A stretch of DNA of 8,150 bases from Treponema sp. (GCA_031256115.1 JAIRRF010000161.1:1-8150); one strand, 5' to 3'. Shown: positions 1-5,385, numbered from the stretch's first letter. Notes: generated by a model from the sequence alone, not told the origin. A program made the numbers and translations.

Positions 1-720
1 AAAACTGCCCCAAAGGGTTCTGCCCCCGGCTTGGCCGATACGCCGGGACCAATGCTGGGCGGGGAGTAGGGTATATTGAATAGTTCCAATGGTGACCTTT
101 TGCCACCAGTCAAGTTCGTAGACTTCTTTTGCCCCCTTTTTTACAAAAAAATCTTTTAGGCCCATAGGTACAATAAAAACAGAATCTTTTTTAATAAGCC
201 GCTTCACCGTCCAGGCATCAAGATGATCGTAGTGATTATGGCTTATTAACACGATGGGCTGACGGGGAAGTTTTGAAAAATCAATGGGGTTTTTTACTTT
301 CTTTCCGATAATTAAGGCCCGTTTTGAAAAAAAAGGATCGGTCAGGATCGTTACGCCGTCGATTTTAATTATAAATGATGCATGTCCGAAAAAGGAAAAA
401 CTGTTAAAGGCCGGATCGGCAAGATAGTCATAATTGTTTTCGACCGGACCGTAGAGTTCTTCAGGAAATTCTTCAAAGCTCATTTTTTCCCGGAAAAAGA
501 ATCCATGCCTTCCTTTCCGGCGTTCCAGGGATCGGGGCATCCAGGGATTAAAATAATTGCCTTCCTCGTTCTGATGCAGCCCATAGAGCAAGGATGGATC
601 AGCGTTATTTACCCGTTCCAGCCAGGCTTCTTCATCAAAATTCGGGGGAGGCTGCTGGGATGCACAGGCAGCAAAAATTGCCAGAGGAAAAAGCAAAGGC
701 AGGATAGAGGAAGCACGCAT
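1..720 (-). CDS. MBL-fold hydrolase lipoprotein, NAPE-PLD/RomA-like (C-terminus beyond window)
   Basis: The 240 visible residues begin at an ATG and run off the left edge without a stop. The N-terminus is a lipoprotein signal: a hydrophobic stretch ending in FAAC with the lipidated cysteine at about residue 19, so the protein should be anchored to a membrane outside the cytoplasm. The rest reads as a metallo-beta-lactamase fold of the N-acyl-phosphatidylethanolamine phospholipase D type: GHASF (112-116), LTDPFFS (126-132), the metal motif SHNHYDHLD (160-168, HxHxDH), LDWW (203-206), PAQHW (220-224, third metal His) and LWGSF (236-240). Family members hydrolyse phosphodiester-type substrates; the substrate here cannot be read. 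The start lies 6 bp after the stop of the XRE gene with only a weak GAAGA upstream, which suggests translational coupling. The metal residues visible are intact; the remaining metal ligands lie outside the window. Confidence 0.85.
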   Translation of the reverse strand, partial: MRASSILPLLFPLAIFAACASQQPPPNFDEEAWLERVNNADPSLLYGLHQNEEGNYFNPWMPRSLERRKGRHGFFFREKMSFEEFPEELYGPVENNYDYLADPAFNSFSFFGHASFIIKIDGVTILTDPFFSKRALIIGKKVKNPIDFSKLPRQPIVLISHNHYDHLDAWTVKRLIKKDSVFIVPMGLKDFFVKKGAKEVYELDWWQKVTIGTIQYTLLPAQHWSRRIGQAGGRTLWGSF

Positions 721-726
721 TTAATA

Positions 727-1080
727 CTATTCTTCGCCGGTCATGGCCTTAAGCAAAAAGGCGTCTATTATATCTTCTACCACCTGCTGTTTCTTTTTTG
801 GCAGCAATTTAAATTTTGCCAGAATCTCCGCCTTCCCCGTAGACATGGGTAAACCGGACAATGTGTAGACCGGTTCCTTGCCGTTTGTAAGCCACTCGGG
901 ATTAACACTGAATTCCCGGCAAACCGCATTGATAAACCGGGGGCCGGGGCTGGGTTTAGTCCCGCGTAAGACCATGGAAACATAAGATTGGGCAAACTGG
1001 ATTCTCCGGGCAAAATCCAGTTGTTTTATGCCTAAATTTGAAATAAGGAAAGCCAAACGGCCGGCCAATGTTTTTTCCAT
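727..1080 (-). CDS. XRE/CI-type helix-turn-helix transcriptional regulator
   Basis: This 117-residue protein has an N-terminal phage-repressor-like helix-turn-helix at about residues 8-40: KQLDFARRI is the scaffold helix and AQSYVSMVLRG the recognition helix. It is followed by NPEWLTNGKEP (60-69), a signature common just after CI-like DNA-binding domains. The C-terminus (about 82-113) is one predicted amphipathic helix rich in Leu and Lys, a plausible dimerisation element. There is no peptidase domain, so it is not a LexA/CI self-cleaving repressor. The start is supported by AAGGAAA ending 3 nt upstream of the ATG. It heads a two-gene unit with the lipoprotein hydrolase and is divergent from the Sel1–LuxR gene, so it may control both; that is inference from position only. 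Confidence 0.85.
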   Translation of the reverse strand: MEKTLAGRLAFLISNLGIKQLDFARRIQFAQSYVSMVLRGTKPSPGPRFINAVCREFSVNPEWLTNGKEPVYTLSGLPMSTGKAEILAKFKLLPKKKQQVVEDIIDAFLLKAMTGEE

Positions 1081-1090
1081 GGTTTCCTTA

Positions 1091-1119
1091 ACTATAAGAA
1101 AAGACTATCACTGGGTCAA
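1091..1119 (-). promoter_or_regulatory. Sigma70-type promoter of the XRE gene
   Basis: On the minus strand TTGACC (1119-1114) and TATAGT (1096-1091) are separated by exactly 17 nt, a near-consensus vegetative promoter. The -10 box ends only 10 nt before the ATG at 1080, so the predicted transcript would start within a few bases of the start codon. That implies an almost leaderless mRNA, or use of a different -10. Confidence 0.6.
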
Positions 1120-1164
1120 TTCCTGTTTCACCCGTACCAGCATGGGTTTTGTTGTATTTTCCTG

Positions 1165-1170
1165 TATAAT
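1165..1170 (+). promoter_or_regulatory. Candidate -10 box for the Sel1–LuxR gene
   Basis: A perfect TATAAT preceded by TG lies just upstream of the Sel1–LuxR gene. No good -35 hexamer is present 16-18 nt upstream. Transcription from here would begin near 1177, almost at the ATG at 1179. This makes either that start leaderless or the in-frame ATG at 1209 the real one. Confidence 0.4.
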
Positions 1171-1178
1171 GTTGATCT

Positions 1179-1727
1179 ATGTTGTTTGCAAGCAAAAAGA
1201 AAATCGAAATGTGGGTAGAGTGCGGCGATGACTATTTTTACGGTCTGGACGGAGAAAAAAAGGATTATGAATTAGCCGCCGGTTTCTACGAGAAAGCCGC
1301 AAAGAAAAAACGCCCCTATGCGGCGTATATGCTTGGGCTTTGCTATGAGTTGGGTGATAAGGACCTAAGAAAAAATAATGAAAAAGCGGTGGAATGGTAT
1401 CATAAGGCTGCTCAGCTCGGAAATGAAGACGCCCAAAAAAGGCTTGCCTCAGGCAAAATTTTTGTACCTCCGCCTCCGCTAGGTGATAACCAGGAAACGA
1501 GCATAACAAATATTGACTCTGCCAATTCTGACGATTTTGACCACCTCAATCTGACCGAAAGGGAACTGGAAATCTTTAACCTTCTCCTAACCGACGCGCC
1601 TCCCAAAGAAATCGCCTACAATTTGGAAATAAGCTACCCGACTGTCAACTTTCATACCAATAACCTGTACCGCAAGCTGGGAATCCAGAGCAGGGCCGAA
1701 TTATTCGCCAAATATGGTAGACAATAG
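1179..1727 (+). CDS. Sel1-repeat protein with C-terminal LuxR-type HTH
   Basis: The 182-residue protein joins two modules. Residues about 11-95 carry Sel1-type helical repeats, seen as YELAAGFYEKAAKKKR, AAYMLGLCYELG and KAVEWYHKAAQLGNEDAQKRLA; these TPR-like solenoids usually bind proteins. After a Pro-rich, polar linker (about 96-122) comes a LuxR/GerE helix-turn-helix: LTERELEIFNLLL, PPKEIAYNLEISYPTVNFHTNNLYRKLG, ending RAELFAKYG. There is no receiver or autoinducer domain, so the Sel1 repeats probably replace the usual sensing domain. It is likely a cytoplasmic transcription regulator; its partner and targets are unknown. The start is uncertain: ATG 1179 and ATG 1209 are in frame and neither has a clear Shine-Dalgarno; the recognisable fold begins at about the second. 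It is divergent from the XRE gene across 98 bp. Confidence 0.85.
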   Translation: MLFASKKKIEMWVECGDDYFYGLDGEKKDYELAAGFYEKAAKKKRPYAAYMLGLCYELGDKDLRKNNEKAVEWYHKAAQLGNEDAQKRLASGKIFVPPPPLGDNQETSITNIDSANSDDFDHLNLTERELEIFNLLLTDAPPKEIAYNLEISYPTVNFHTNNLYRKLGIQSRAELFAKYGRQ

Positions 1728-1749
1728 TAGACAGTGGTCAGTGTATTTT

Positions 1750-1887
1750 CCCCGCGATCACGGGCTGGTGCACCCCGCGATCCCGGGCTGGTGCACCCCG
1801 CGATCCCGGGCTGGTGCGCCCCGCGATCACGGGCTGGTGCGCCCCGCGATCACGGGCTGGTGCGCCCCGCGATCACGGGCTAATGCC
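1750..1887 (+). repeat. Tandem array of six 23-bp GC-rich direct repeats
   Basis: Copies begin at 1750, 1773, 1796, 1819, 1842 and 1865, head to tail with no spacers. Each opens CCCCGCGATC and continues with CGGGCTGGTGC after a variable base. Copies 1-5 differ only at unit position 11 (A or C) and position 23 (A or G); copy 6 decays after CGGGCT. Copies ending in G can fold GGGC with GCCC across the unit boundary. The array is far richer in GC than its flanks and starts 22 bp after the stop of the Sel1–LuxR gene. The 23-bp period is not a multiple of three, arguing against a coding repeat. Confidence 0.9.
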
Positions 1888-2006
1888 AGGATAATCCCTG
1901 CGGAAACTAATCCTATTAGGTTTTATAGGGTAAAATCCAATAAAATTCGCTCAACCTATTAGATTTTCCAGGTAGGCAGGAGCGGTTTTTAGCCGTAATT
2001 TTAAGC

Positions 2007-2369
2007 ATGAGCAGCCCGCTGACCAGACAGGCAACGGACAATTCCGGCGAAAGCAGCTTTGAGTTTAGTTTTTTCTGCGACCGCTGCGGAAAGGAATGGA
2101 AAAGCCGGGAGAAACCCTTTACTCAGGGGGGATTTACCGTTATTAAAGATGGAGAGATACAGAGGATGCTCCGGGAACAGGAACACAGGACGGCCTTTGA
2201 ACAGGCCAACCTGGAAGCGCACTTGCACTTTAACCGCTGCCCCCTCTGCGGAAAATGGGTATGCGACGACTGTTTCTGTGCGGCTGAAATCCGGCATGGC
2301 GGTTTATGCAGGAATTGCAGCCCGTCTGCAATGCCGGCTATTGACAGCAATTCACTAAGTGAATTATAA
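2007..2369 (+). CDS. Small zinc-ribbon protein, function unknown
   Basis: The 120-residue protein has four CxxC pairs: C24/C27 (CDRCG), C78/C81 (CPLCG), C86/C89 (CDDC) and C101/C104 (CRNC), with an extra Cys at 91. The spacing suggests two zinc sites, the first split by a helical insertion (about residues 45-75) and the second a compact ribbon. There is no signal peptide or membrane segment, so it should be cytoplasmic. I do not recognise a named family. The arrangement FNRCPxCGxWVCDDCF is what binds metal; any nucleic-acid or protein-binding role is guesswork. The ATG has no convincing Shine-Dalgarno; an AGGAG lies at 1978-1982, too far upstream. Its last codons double as the promoter of the next gene. 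Confidence 0.7.
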   Translation: MSSPLTRQATDNSGESSFEFSFFCDRCGKEWKSREKPFTQGGFTVIKDGEIQRMLREQEHRTAFEQANLEAHLHFNRCPLCGKWVCDDCFCAAEIRHGGLCRNCSPSAMPAIDSNSLSEL

Positions 2370-2370
2370 T
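2341..2370 (+). promoter_or_regulatory. Consensus sigma70 promoter with operator-like palindrome in the spacer
   Basis: TTGACA (2341-2346) and TATAAT (2365-2370) are both perfect hexamers, 18 nt apart. The spacer holds AATTCACTAAGTGAATT (2349-2365), an odd palindrome with 8-bp perfect arms and a single central base. The promoter lies within the last codons and stop of the zinc-ribbon gene and should start transcription near 2377, about 37 nt before the 74-residue gene. A protein bound to the palindrome would block the polymerase, so repression is the natural reading; the regulator is unknown. Confidence 0.7.
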
Positions 2371-2413
2371 TTCTCCCAATGAATTGCAGATGAAAATTGA
2401 GGAGGAAATAAAA

Positions 2414-2638
2414 ATGACCAATAAGGAGGTTTTACTGGAATTGCAGCAGATGAGCATTGAGGAAAAAATTGCCAGGCTTTCTCCGACAGAAGAAGCCTAT
2501 GTCCGGGGCTTAATCGACGGGGCAATACTGGACAATCAGGAACTGCAAAACCTCAGGGCCGGAATCTTAGCGGGCAAAGTAAAATTGGGCAAAACCGGGG
2601 TCTATCAGGTACATCAAATTGTATTTACAGGCAAGTGA
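2414..2638 (+). CDS. 74-residue hypothetical protein
   Basis: I do not recognise this protein. It begins MTNKEVLLELQQMSIEEKIARLSPTE split over two helices and continues AYVRGLIDGAILDNQEL, so it should be mostly helical and soluble, with no signal or membrane segment. The start is set by a very strong Shine-Dalgarno, GAGGAGG at 2399-2405, 8 nt before ATG 2414; an upstream in-frame ATG at 2384 lacks one. It has its own consensus promoter inside the preceding gene and could be strongly expressed when derepressed. The Gly/Lys-rich tail (AGKVKLGKTG) overlaps another open frame encoding a hydrophobic segment. A regulator, antitoxin-like or adaptor role would all be compatible; none is shown by the sequence. 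Confidence 0.7.
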   Translation: MTNKEVLLELQQMSIEEKIARLSPTEEAYVRGLIDGAILDNQELQNLRAGILAGKVKLGKTGVYQVHQIVFTGK

Positions 2639-2750
2639 AAAGCCGCCTTTCATTAAAAGCGCTTTTCCTGTTTTGATAGGGGGCTTTGTGGTATTCGTTG
2701 GAAGCGGGATTATCTTAAGGATGATAGCCTTGGCTTCCCGCGGGGGGTGA
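2619..2750 (+). CDS. Possible 43-residue single-pass membrane peptide (TTG start)
   Basis: A frame open from 2583 to the TGA at 2748-2750 encodes, from TTG 2619, a short polar N-terminus (YLQASEKPPFIKSAF), a hydrophobic stretch of about 20 residues (PVLIGGFVVFVGSGIILRM) and a tail IALASRGG. This looks like a real transmembrane segment. An AGG at 2607-2609 lies 9 nt upstream of the TTG. It overlaps the end of the 74-residue gene by 20 bp in the +1 frame, so it could be translated by coupling. Alternatively a +1 shift in the overlap (2583-2638) would join the two into one membrane-anchored protein, or a sequencing error could have split a single gene. Short length makes chance possible. Confidence 0.4.
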   Translation: MYLQASEKPPFIKSAFPVLIGGFVVFVGSGIILRMIALASRGG

Positions 2751-2865
2751 CAAGCAAAAAAAGACGCAGAATTGGAGGGTGTAACCAAAGGCATGGGTTT
2801 TTTGTTTTAATTTAGGCATACTGCCCTTATGGGTTGTATATTAATTATCTTGCTAAGGAGTTTTT

Positions 2866-4104
2866 ATGAAGATGTACAGTAAATTTTTTGCAGCAGCTAT
2901 TCTGGCCGTATTGCAGATTGTGTCGAATACTACAGCAGTCCAGGCACAGACACAGGGCACATTCGGCAGCGGCCTGTCTTGGGCTATATCCAACGGTACG
3001 CTGAGGATAAGCGGTAATGGGGCAATGCCGGTTTCTCTCTCGGCTGGAGCCAAGCTCCAACCATGGGAAGCTGTAAGAAACACGATTACCGCTGTTGTCA
3101 TCGAAGACGGCGTTACAACGCTTGGCCTGGGCGCTTTTGCCGGTTGTTCTAATTTGACTTCAATCAATTTTGGCAAAGGCGTCACTAATATACCTAACTC
3201 TGTATTCCGGGGTACAGCCATCACTTCTATAATCATTCCCGAACAGATTGTAAAAATTGAGAATGGCGCTTTCGAAGGTGTAGACAAATTGGAGACCGTT
3301 TATTACAACGCTGTAAACTGTGACGATGTTATGTCAGCGTTGACAGGCGCTCCGTTTGCACTAAATAAGTGCCCGGCATTAAAAACCGTTGTCATCGGCG
3401 ATACGGTCCAAAGAATACCGGAAGCAATGTTTGAAGAAATAAATTCTTTAACATCATTGACTATTGGCAAAAACGTTACCGTAATAGGAAGAAATGCGTT
3501 TAGAAGCTGCCCCAATTTAACAAGCATTGTCATTCCTGACAGTGTTCAAACCGTCTATTACCGTGCGTTTGGCGGATGCGCCGGAGTAACATCCATTACC
3601 CTGGGAAGCAATCTGAATGATATTTGGGGTTCAGCTTTTGCCGGAACCAGAATAACCGAACTTACCATTCCTGAAAATGTTTCAAAAATTCGTGCCGATT
3701 CTTTCGCAAATTCCACACGGCTGCGAAAGGTGAATTTTAACGCGACTAGCTGCGAGAATGTGGATGTGGAGTCTCCTTTTAAAGGCTGCGGAGTATTGGA
3801 AAACATCATCTTTGGCGATAATGTACGGCAGATACCAGCATTTATAGCAAGAGGACTGGGAGCTTTGGAATCAATAACCATTGGCAGCCGCGTAAACGCA
3901 ATCGGAACCTCTGCGTTCTCAGATTGCATAGCTTTGGAAGAAATCATTAATAAAGCAGCCAGACCAGTAGTCTTTGCCGGAAACGGAGGCAGGGTTTTTG
4001 ACAAAATCGATAAATCATTCTGTGTTTTAAAAGTTCCTTCAGCTTCTGTAGCTGCGTACAAAGCTGCAAATTTATGGAAGGATTTTAAGATAGAGGGTCT
4101 TTAA
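2866..4104 (+). CDS. Secreted BspA-like leucine-rich-repeat protein
   Basis: The 412-residue protein starts with a Sec signal peptide (basic MKMYSK, hydrophobic core, likely cleavage after VQA at about residue 27). WAISNGTLRISGNGAMP follows, the motif that commonly precedes BspA repeats. The body (about 70-375) is a run of LRR_5-type units such as LTSINFGKGVTNIPNSVF, LTSLTIGKNVTVIGRNAF and LTSIVIPDSVQTVYYRAF. It ends with the typical cap VPSASVAAYKAANLWKDF. No lipobox, membrane anchor or sorting motif is visible, so it is probably periplasmic or released. BspA-family proteins in oral spirochaetes and Bacteroidetes bind host matrix or other bacteria; that role is inferred here. ATG 2866 is preceded by AAGGAG with a 5-nt gap. 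It is transcribed alone and converges on queH. Confidence 0.9.
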   Translation: MKMYSKFFAAAILAVLQIVSNTTAVQAQTQGTFGSGLSWAISNGTLRISGNGAMPVSLSAGAKLQPWEAVRNTITAVVIEDGVTTLGLGAFAGCSNLTSINFGKGVTNIPNSVFRGTAITSIIIPEQIVKIENGAFEGVDKLETVYYNAVNCDDVMSALTGAPFALNKCPALKTVVIGDTVQRIPEAMFEEINSLTSLTIGKNVTVIGRNAFRSCPNLTSIVIPDSVQTVYYRAFGGCAGVTSITLGSNLNDIWGSAFAGTRITELTIPENVSKIRADSFANSTRLRKVNFNATSCENVDVESPFKGCGVLENIIFGDNVRQIPAFIARGLGALESITIGSRVNAIGTSAFSDCIALEEIINKAARPVVFAGNGGRVFDKIDKSFCVLKVPSASVAAYKAANLWKDFKIEGL

Positions 4105-4135
4105 ATACAGTGAACAGGGGGCATACCGCCATAGG

Positions 4136-4780
4136 CTATGTAGGTATACCATAGTTTTCCGGGGGGTAAAATGGCAGACCCCCCGACAATGGACTTTGCC
4201 GACTATTCGTAGAACTACCTTTGCCGTAACGTTCTTCTTCACTAAAAATACAACCGCAGTATTGCTGCATATAAAGACCCTGCTGCCGGGCTTCTGCCCT
4301 GCCTTTGCGGAACCGGGGGCGAAAATCCCTGTATAAAAGGGCCGGGCCAAATTGTTCCGCCGCCGCCGCTTCTTCCTTAAGCAGTTCATGGTTCTGGTAA
4401 GGGCTGATAAAAAGGGTGGTACTGAATGTGTCAAAACCATTTTCCCGTGCAATAAAAGCAGTTTTTTCCATTCTAAGTTTGTAACAGACAGCACATCGAT
4501 CCGGGGAATCAAAGTTATAAGAGCTTAACCGGGCAGAACTGCTGTTTTTTGTACAAAGTGCTTCCAAAAATTGCCGTAAACCGTATTCGTCATTTATTAT
4601 TAGGGGCATTTCCTGCTTTTTTGCATATCCTTTTAAGGTATCCCTGCGCCGGGAATATTCTGTATAGGGGTGAATGTTGGGGTTATACCAGAACAGGGTT
4701 GCATTAATGTTTTCTTCCATGAGTGCTGCGATGCATTCCACGGAACATGGGGCACAGCAAACATGGAGCAGGAGTTTCAC
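4136..4780 (-). CDS. queH: Epoxyqueuosine reductase QueH
   Basis: QueH reduces epoxyqueuosine to queuosine at position 34 of tRNAs with GUN anticodons, the last step of queuosine synthesis, replacing QueG in many anaerobes. With the GTG start the protein has 214 residues. Key features: HVCCAPCS (C8, C9, C12), YNPNIHPY (32-39), DRCAVCYKLRM (C96, C99), TTLFISPYQNH (121-131), FRKG (157-160) and YCGC (C175, C177). These cysteines are those expected for the iron-sulfur/metal centre. GTG 4780 is preferred because AGGA sits 9 nt upstream and QueH proteins usually begin with KLLLHVCC; a TTG at 4807 would fall inside the tRNA. It follows tRNA-Pro by 19 nt on the same strand. The last 30 residues, after the final cysteine pair, are Gly/Pro/Ser-rich and look unconstrained. 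Confidence 0.9.
   Translation of the reverse strand: MKLLLHVCCAPCSVECIAALMEENINATLFWYNPNIHPYTEYSRRRDTLKGYAKKQEMPLIINDEYGLRQFLEALCTKNSSSARLSSYNFDSPDRCAVCYKLRMEKTAFIARENGFDTFSTTLFISPYQNHELLKEEAAAAEQFGPALLYRDFRPRFRKGRAEARQQGLYMQQYCGCIFSEEERYGKGSSTNSRQSPLSGGLPFYPPENYGIPT
4160..4185. repeat. GC-rich hairpin in the 3' end of queH
   Basis: CGGGGGGT (4160-4167) and ACCCCCCG (4178-4185) form a perfect 8-bp stem with a 10-nt loop. It lies inside the codons for the unconstrained queH tail and 56 bp past the stop of the converging BspA-like gene. No U-tract follows on either strand, so it is not a standard intrinsic terminator; it may slow convergent transcription or protect a 3' end. Confidence 0.55.
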
Positions 4781-4799
4781 TGTATATTTTCCTAGTTTG

Positions 4800-4874
4800 T
4801 CGGGCAACCCGGATTTGAACCGGGGACCCCAAGTCCCCCAGACTTGTACGCTAAACCTACTGCGCTATTGCCCG
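4800..4874 (-). tRNA. tRNA-Pro(GGG)
   Basis: A complete cloverleaf folds on the minus strand. The acceptor stem is CGGGCAA with TTGCCCG, the D stem GCGC with GCGT around a GG-containing loop, the anticodon stem CAAGT with ACTTG, and the T arm CCCGG-TTCAAAT-CCGGG. The anticodon loop CTGGGGG gives anticodon GGG at 4839-4837, reading CCC and CCU. The C1-G72 pair and A73 discriminator are the hallmarks of bacterial tRNA-Pro. CCA is not encoded; CAA follows the discriminator. The gene has its own promoter and is followed after 19 nt by queH. Confidence 0.95.
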
Positions 4875-4883
4875 ATGTCTTTT

Positions 4884-4912
4884 TTATAACCCGGAGAGGC
4901 TGGGAATGTCAA
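4884..4912 (-). promoter_or_regulatory. Strong sigma70 promoter of tRNA-Pro
   Basis: TTGACA (4912-4907) is followed after 17 nt by TTATAA (4889-4884); an 18-nt spacing gives TATAAA. Transcription should begin about 3 nt before the mature tRNA end at 4874, leaving a minimal 5' leader. The promoter lies between the stop of the HIT gene and the tRNA and probably also drives queH. Confidence 0.75.
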
Positions 4913-4940
4913 GGTTATGCGGCCGGATTAGGGTACCCGG

Positions 4941-5285
4941 TCAGCCCGGAGGCCAGCGAAGCCTGCGACCACCCAGAACATGAAGATGCAGGTGGTCAAT
5001 GGTCTGCATGCCATGGGACTTACAGTTGATCACAAAGCGACCGCCTTTTTCAGAGCAGCCCTGTTCAGTCAAAAGTTCCTGGGCCCTGTGGAGCATTTTT
5101 CCCAGCAGGGAAACATCTTCGGGTATAGTCTCCATCAGATTGGCAATGTGTTTTTTTGGAATCACCAGGAAATGAACCGGCGACTGCGGTGAAATATCAT
5201 GGAAAGCAAGCAAGTCATCGTCCTCGTAGATCTTTTTACTTGGTATTTTACCGGCAATAATATTGCAAAAAAGACAATCACCCAT
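4941..5285 (-). CDS. HIT-family (Hint-type) nucleotide hydrolase
   Basis: The 114-residue protein is a full-length histidine-triad protein of the Hint branch. It has an N-terminal CLFC zinc pair (C4, C7), the phosphate-site segment DISPQSPVHFLVIPKKHI (about 30-47), and the triad HLHLHVL (98-104), with the middle His as the expected nucleophile. Hint proteins cleave purine nucleoside phosphoramidates and related adenylates in the cytoplasm. The length and the closing Gly-Gly-Arg segment followed by WPPG match the family. The ATG lies in a 12-bp palindrome and has no clear Shine-Dalgarno. It is upstream of tRNA-Pro and queH on the same strand, but the tRNA has its own promoter, so joint function is not implied. 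Confidence 0.95.
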   Translation of the reverse strand: MGDCLFCNIIAGKIPSKKIYEDDDLLAFHDISPQSPVHFLVIPKKHIANLMETIPEDVSLLGKMLHRAQELLTEQGCSEKGGRFVINCKSHGMQTIDHLHLHVLGGRRLRWPPG

Positions 5286-5292
5286 GCATGGG
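5281..5292. repeat. 12-bp perfect palindrome over the HIT start codon
   Basis: CCCATGCATGGG spans the ATG of the HIT gene. Two such 12-bp palindromes are expected by chance in a window this long, so only its position is notable. It could bind a dimeric protein, or mask the start codon. Confidence 0.35.
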
Positions 5293-5297
5293 ATATT

Positions 5298-5385
5298 ACC
5301 ATATAAAAAAGATTCTATAAACCCTAATTTACTGCACTGACTGCAGAGTGTTCCTAATCATCCAGGAGGCGCACCATATAAAAAA
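5298..5385. repeat. Pair of 13-bp direct repeats upstream of the HIT gene
   Basis: ACCATATAAAAAA occurs exactly at 5298-5310 and 5373-5385, 75 bp apart. The 62 bp between them hold a short palindrome, CTGCA-N5-TGCAG (5332-5346), and no reading frame. On the minus strand both copies read TTTTTTATATGGT, so they may be duplicated promoter elements of the HIT gene or the footprint of a small insertion. Confidence 0.5.

Noticed and set aside
61..64. Suspected frameshift in the G run within the lipoprotein hydrolase gene
   Set aside because: Codon-by-codon reading shows the frame continuous from the ATG through PAQHW to the window edge.
1028..1231. 67-residue plus-strand frame
   Set aside because: It is antisense to the XRE gene start and crosses the divergent promoter region; no ribosome site or protein-like features.
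1750..1887. CRISPR array
   Set aside because: Units abut directly with no unique spacers, and no cas genes are present.
1714..1962. Open frame through the 23-bp array giving a Pro/Arg/Gly-rich peptide with a 23-residue period
   Set aside because: The unit length is not a multiple of three, so the frame rotates through three different peptides. It also overlaps the end of the Sel1–LuxR gene and has no ribosome site.
2384..2413. Upstream ATG for the 74-residue gene
   Set aside because: It has no ribosome site, and the added codons contain the strong GAGGAGG that serves ATG 2414.
2567..2794. 75-residue minus-strand frame
   Set aside because: It is antisense to the 74-residue gene and the membrane-peptide frame, with no ribosome site or recognisable features.
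4781..4807. Longer queH start at TTG 4807
   Set aside because: It begins within the tRNA-Pro acceptor stem. The GTG at 4780 has a ribosome site and matches the usual family N-terminus.
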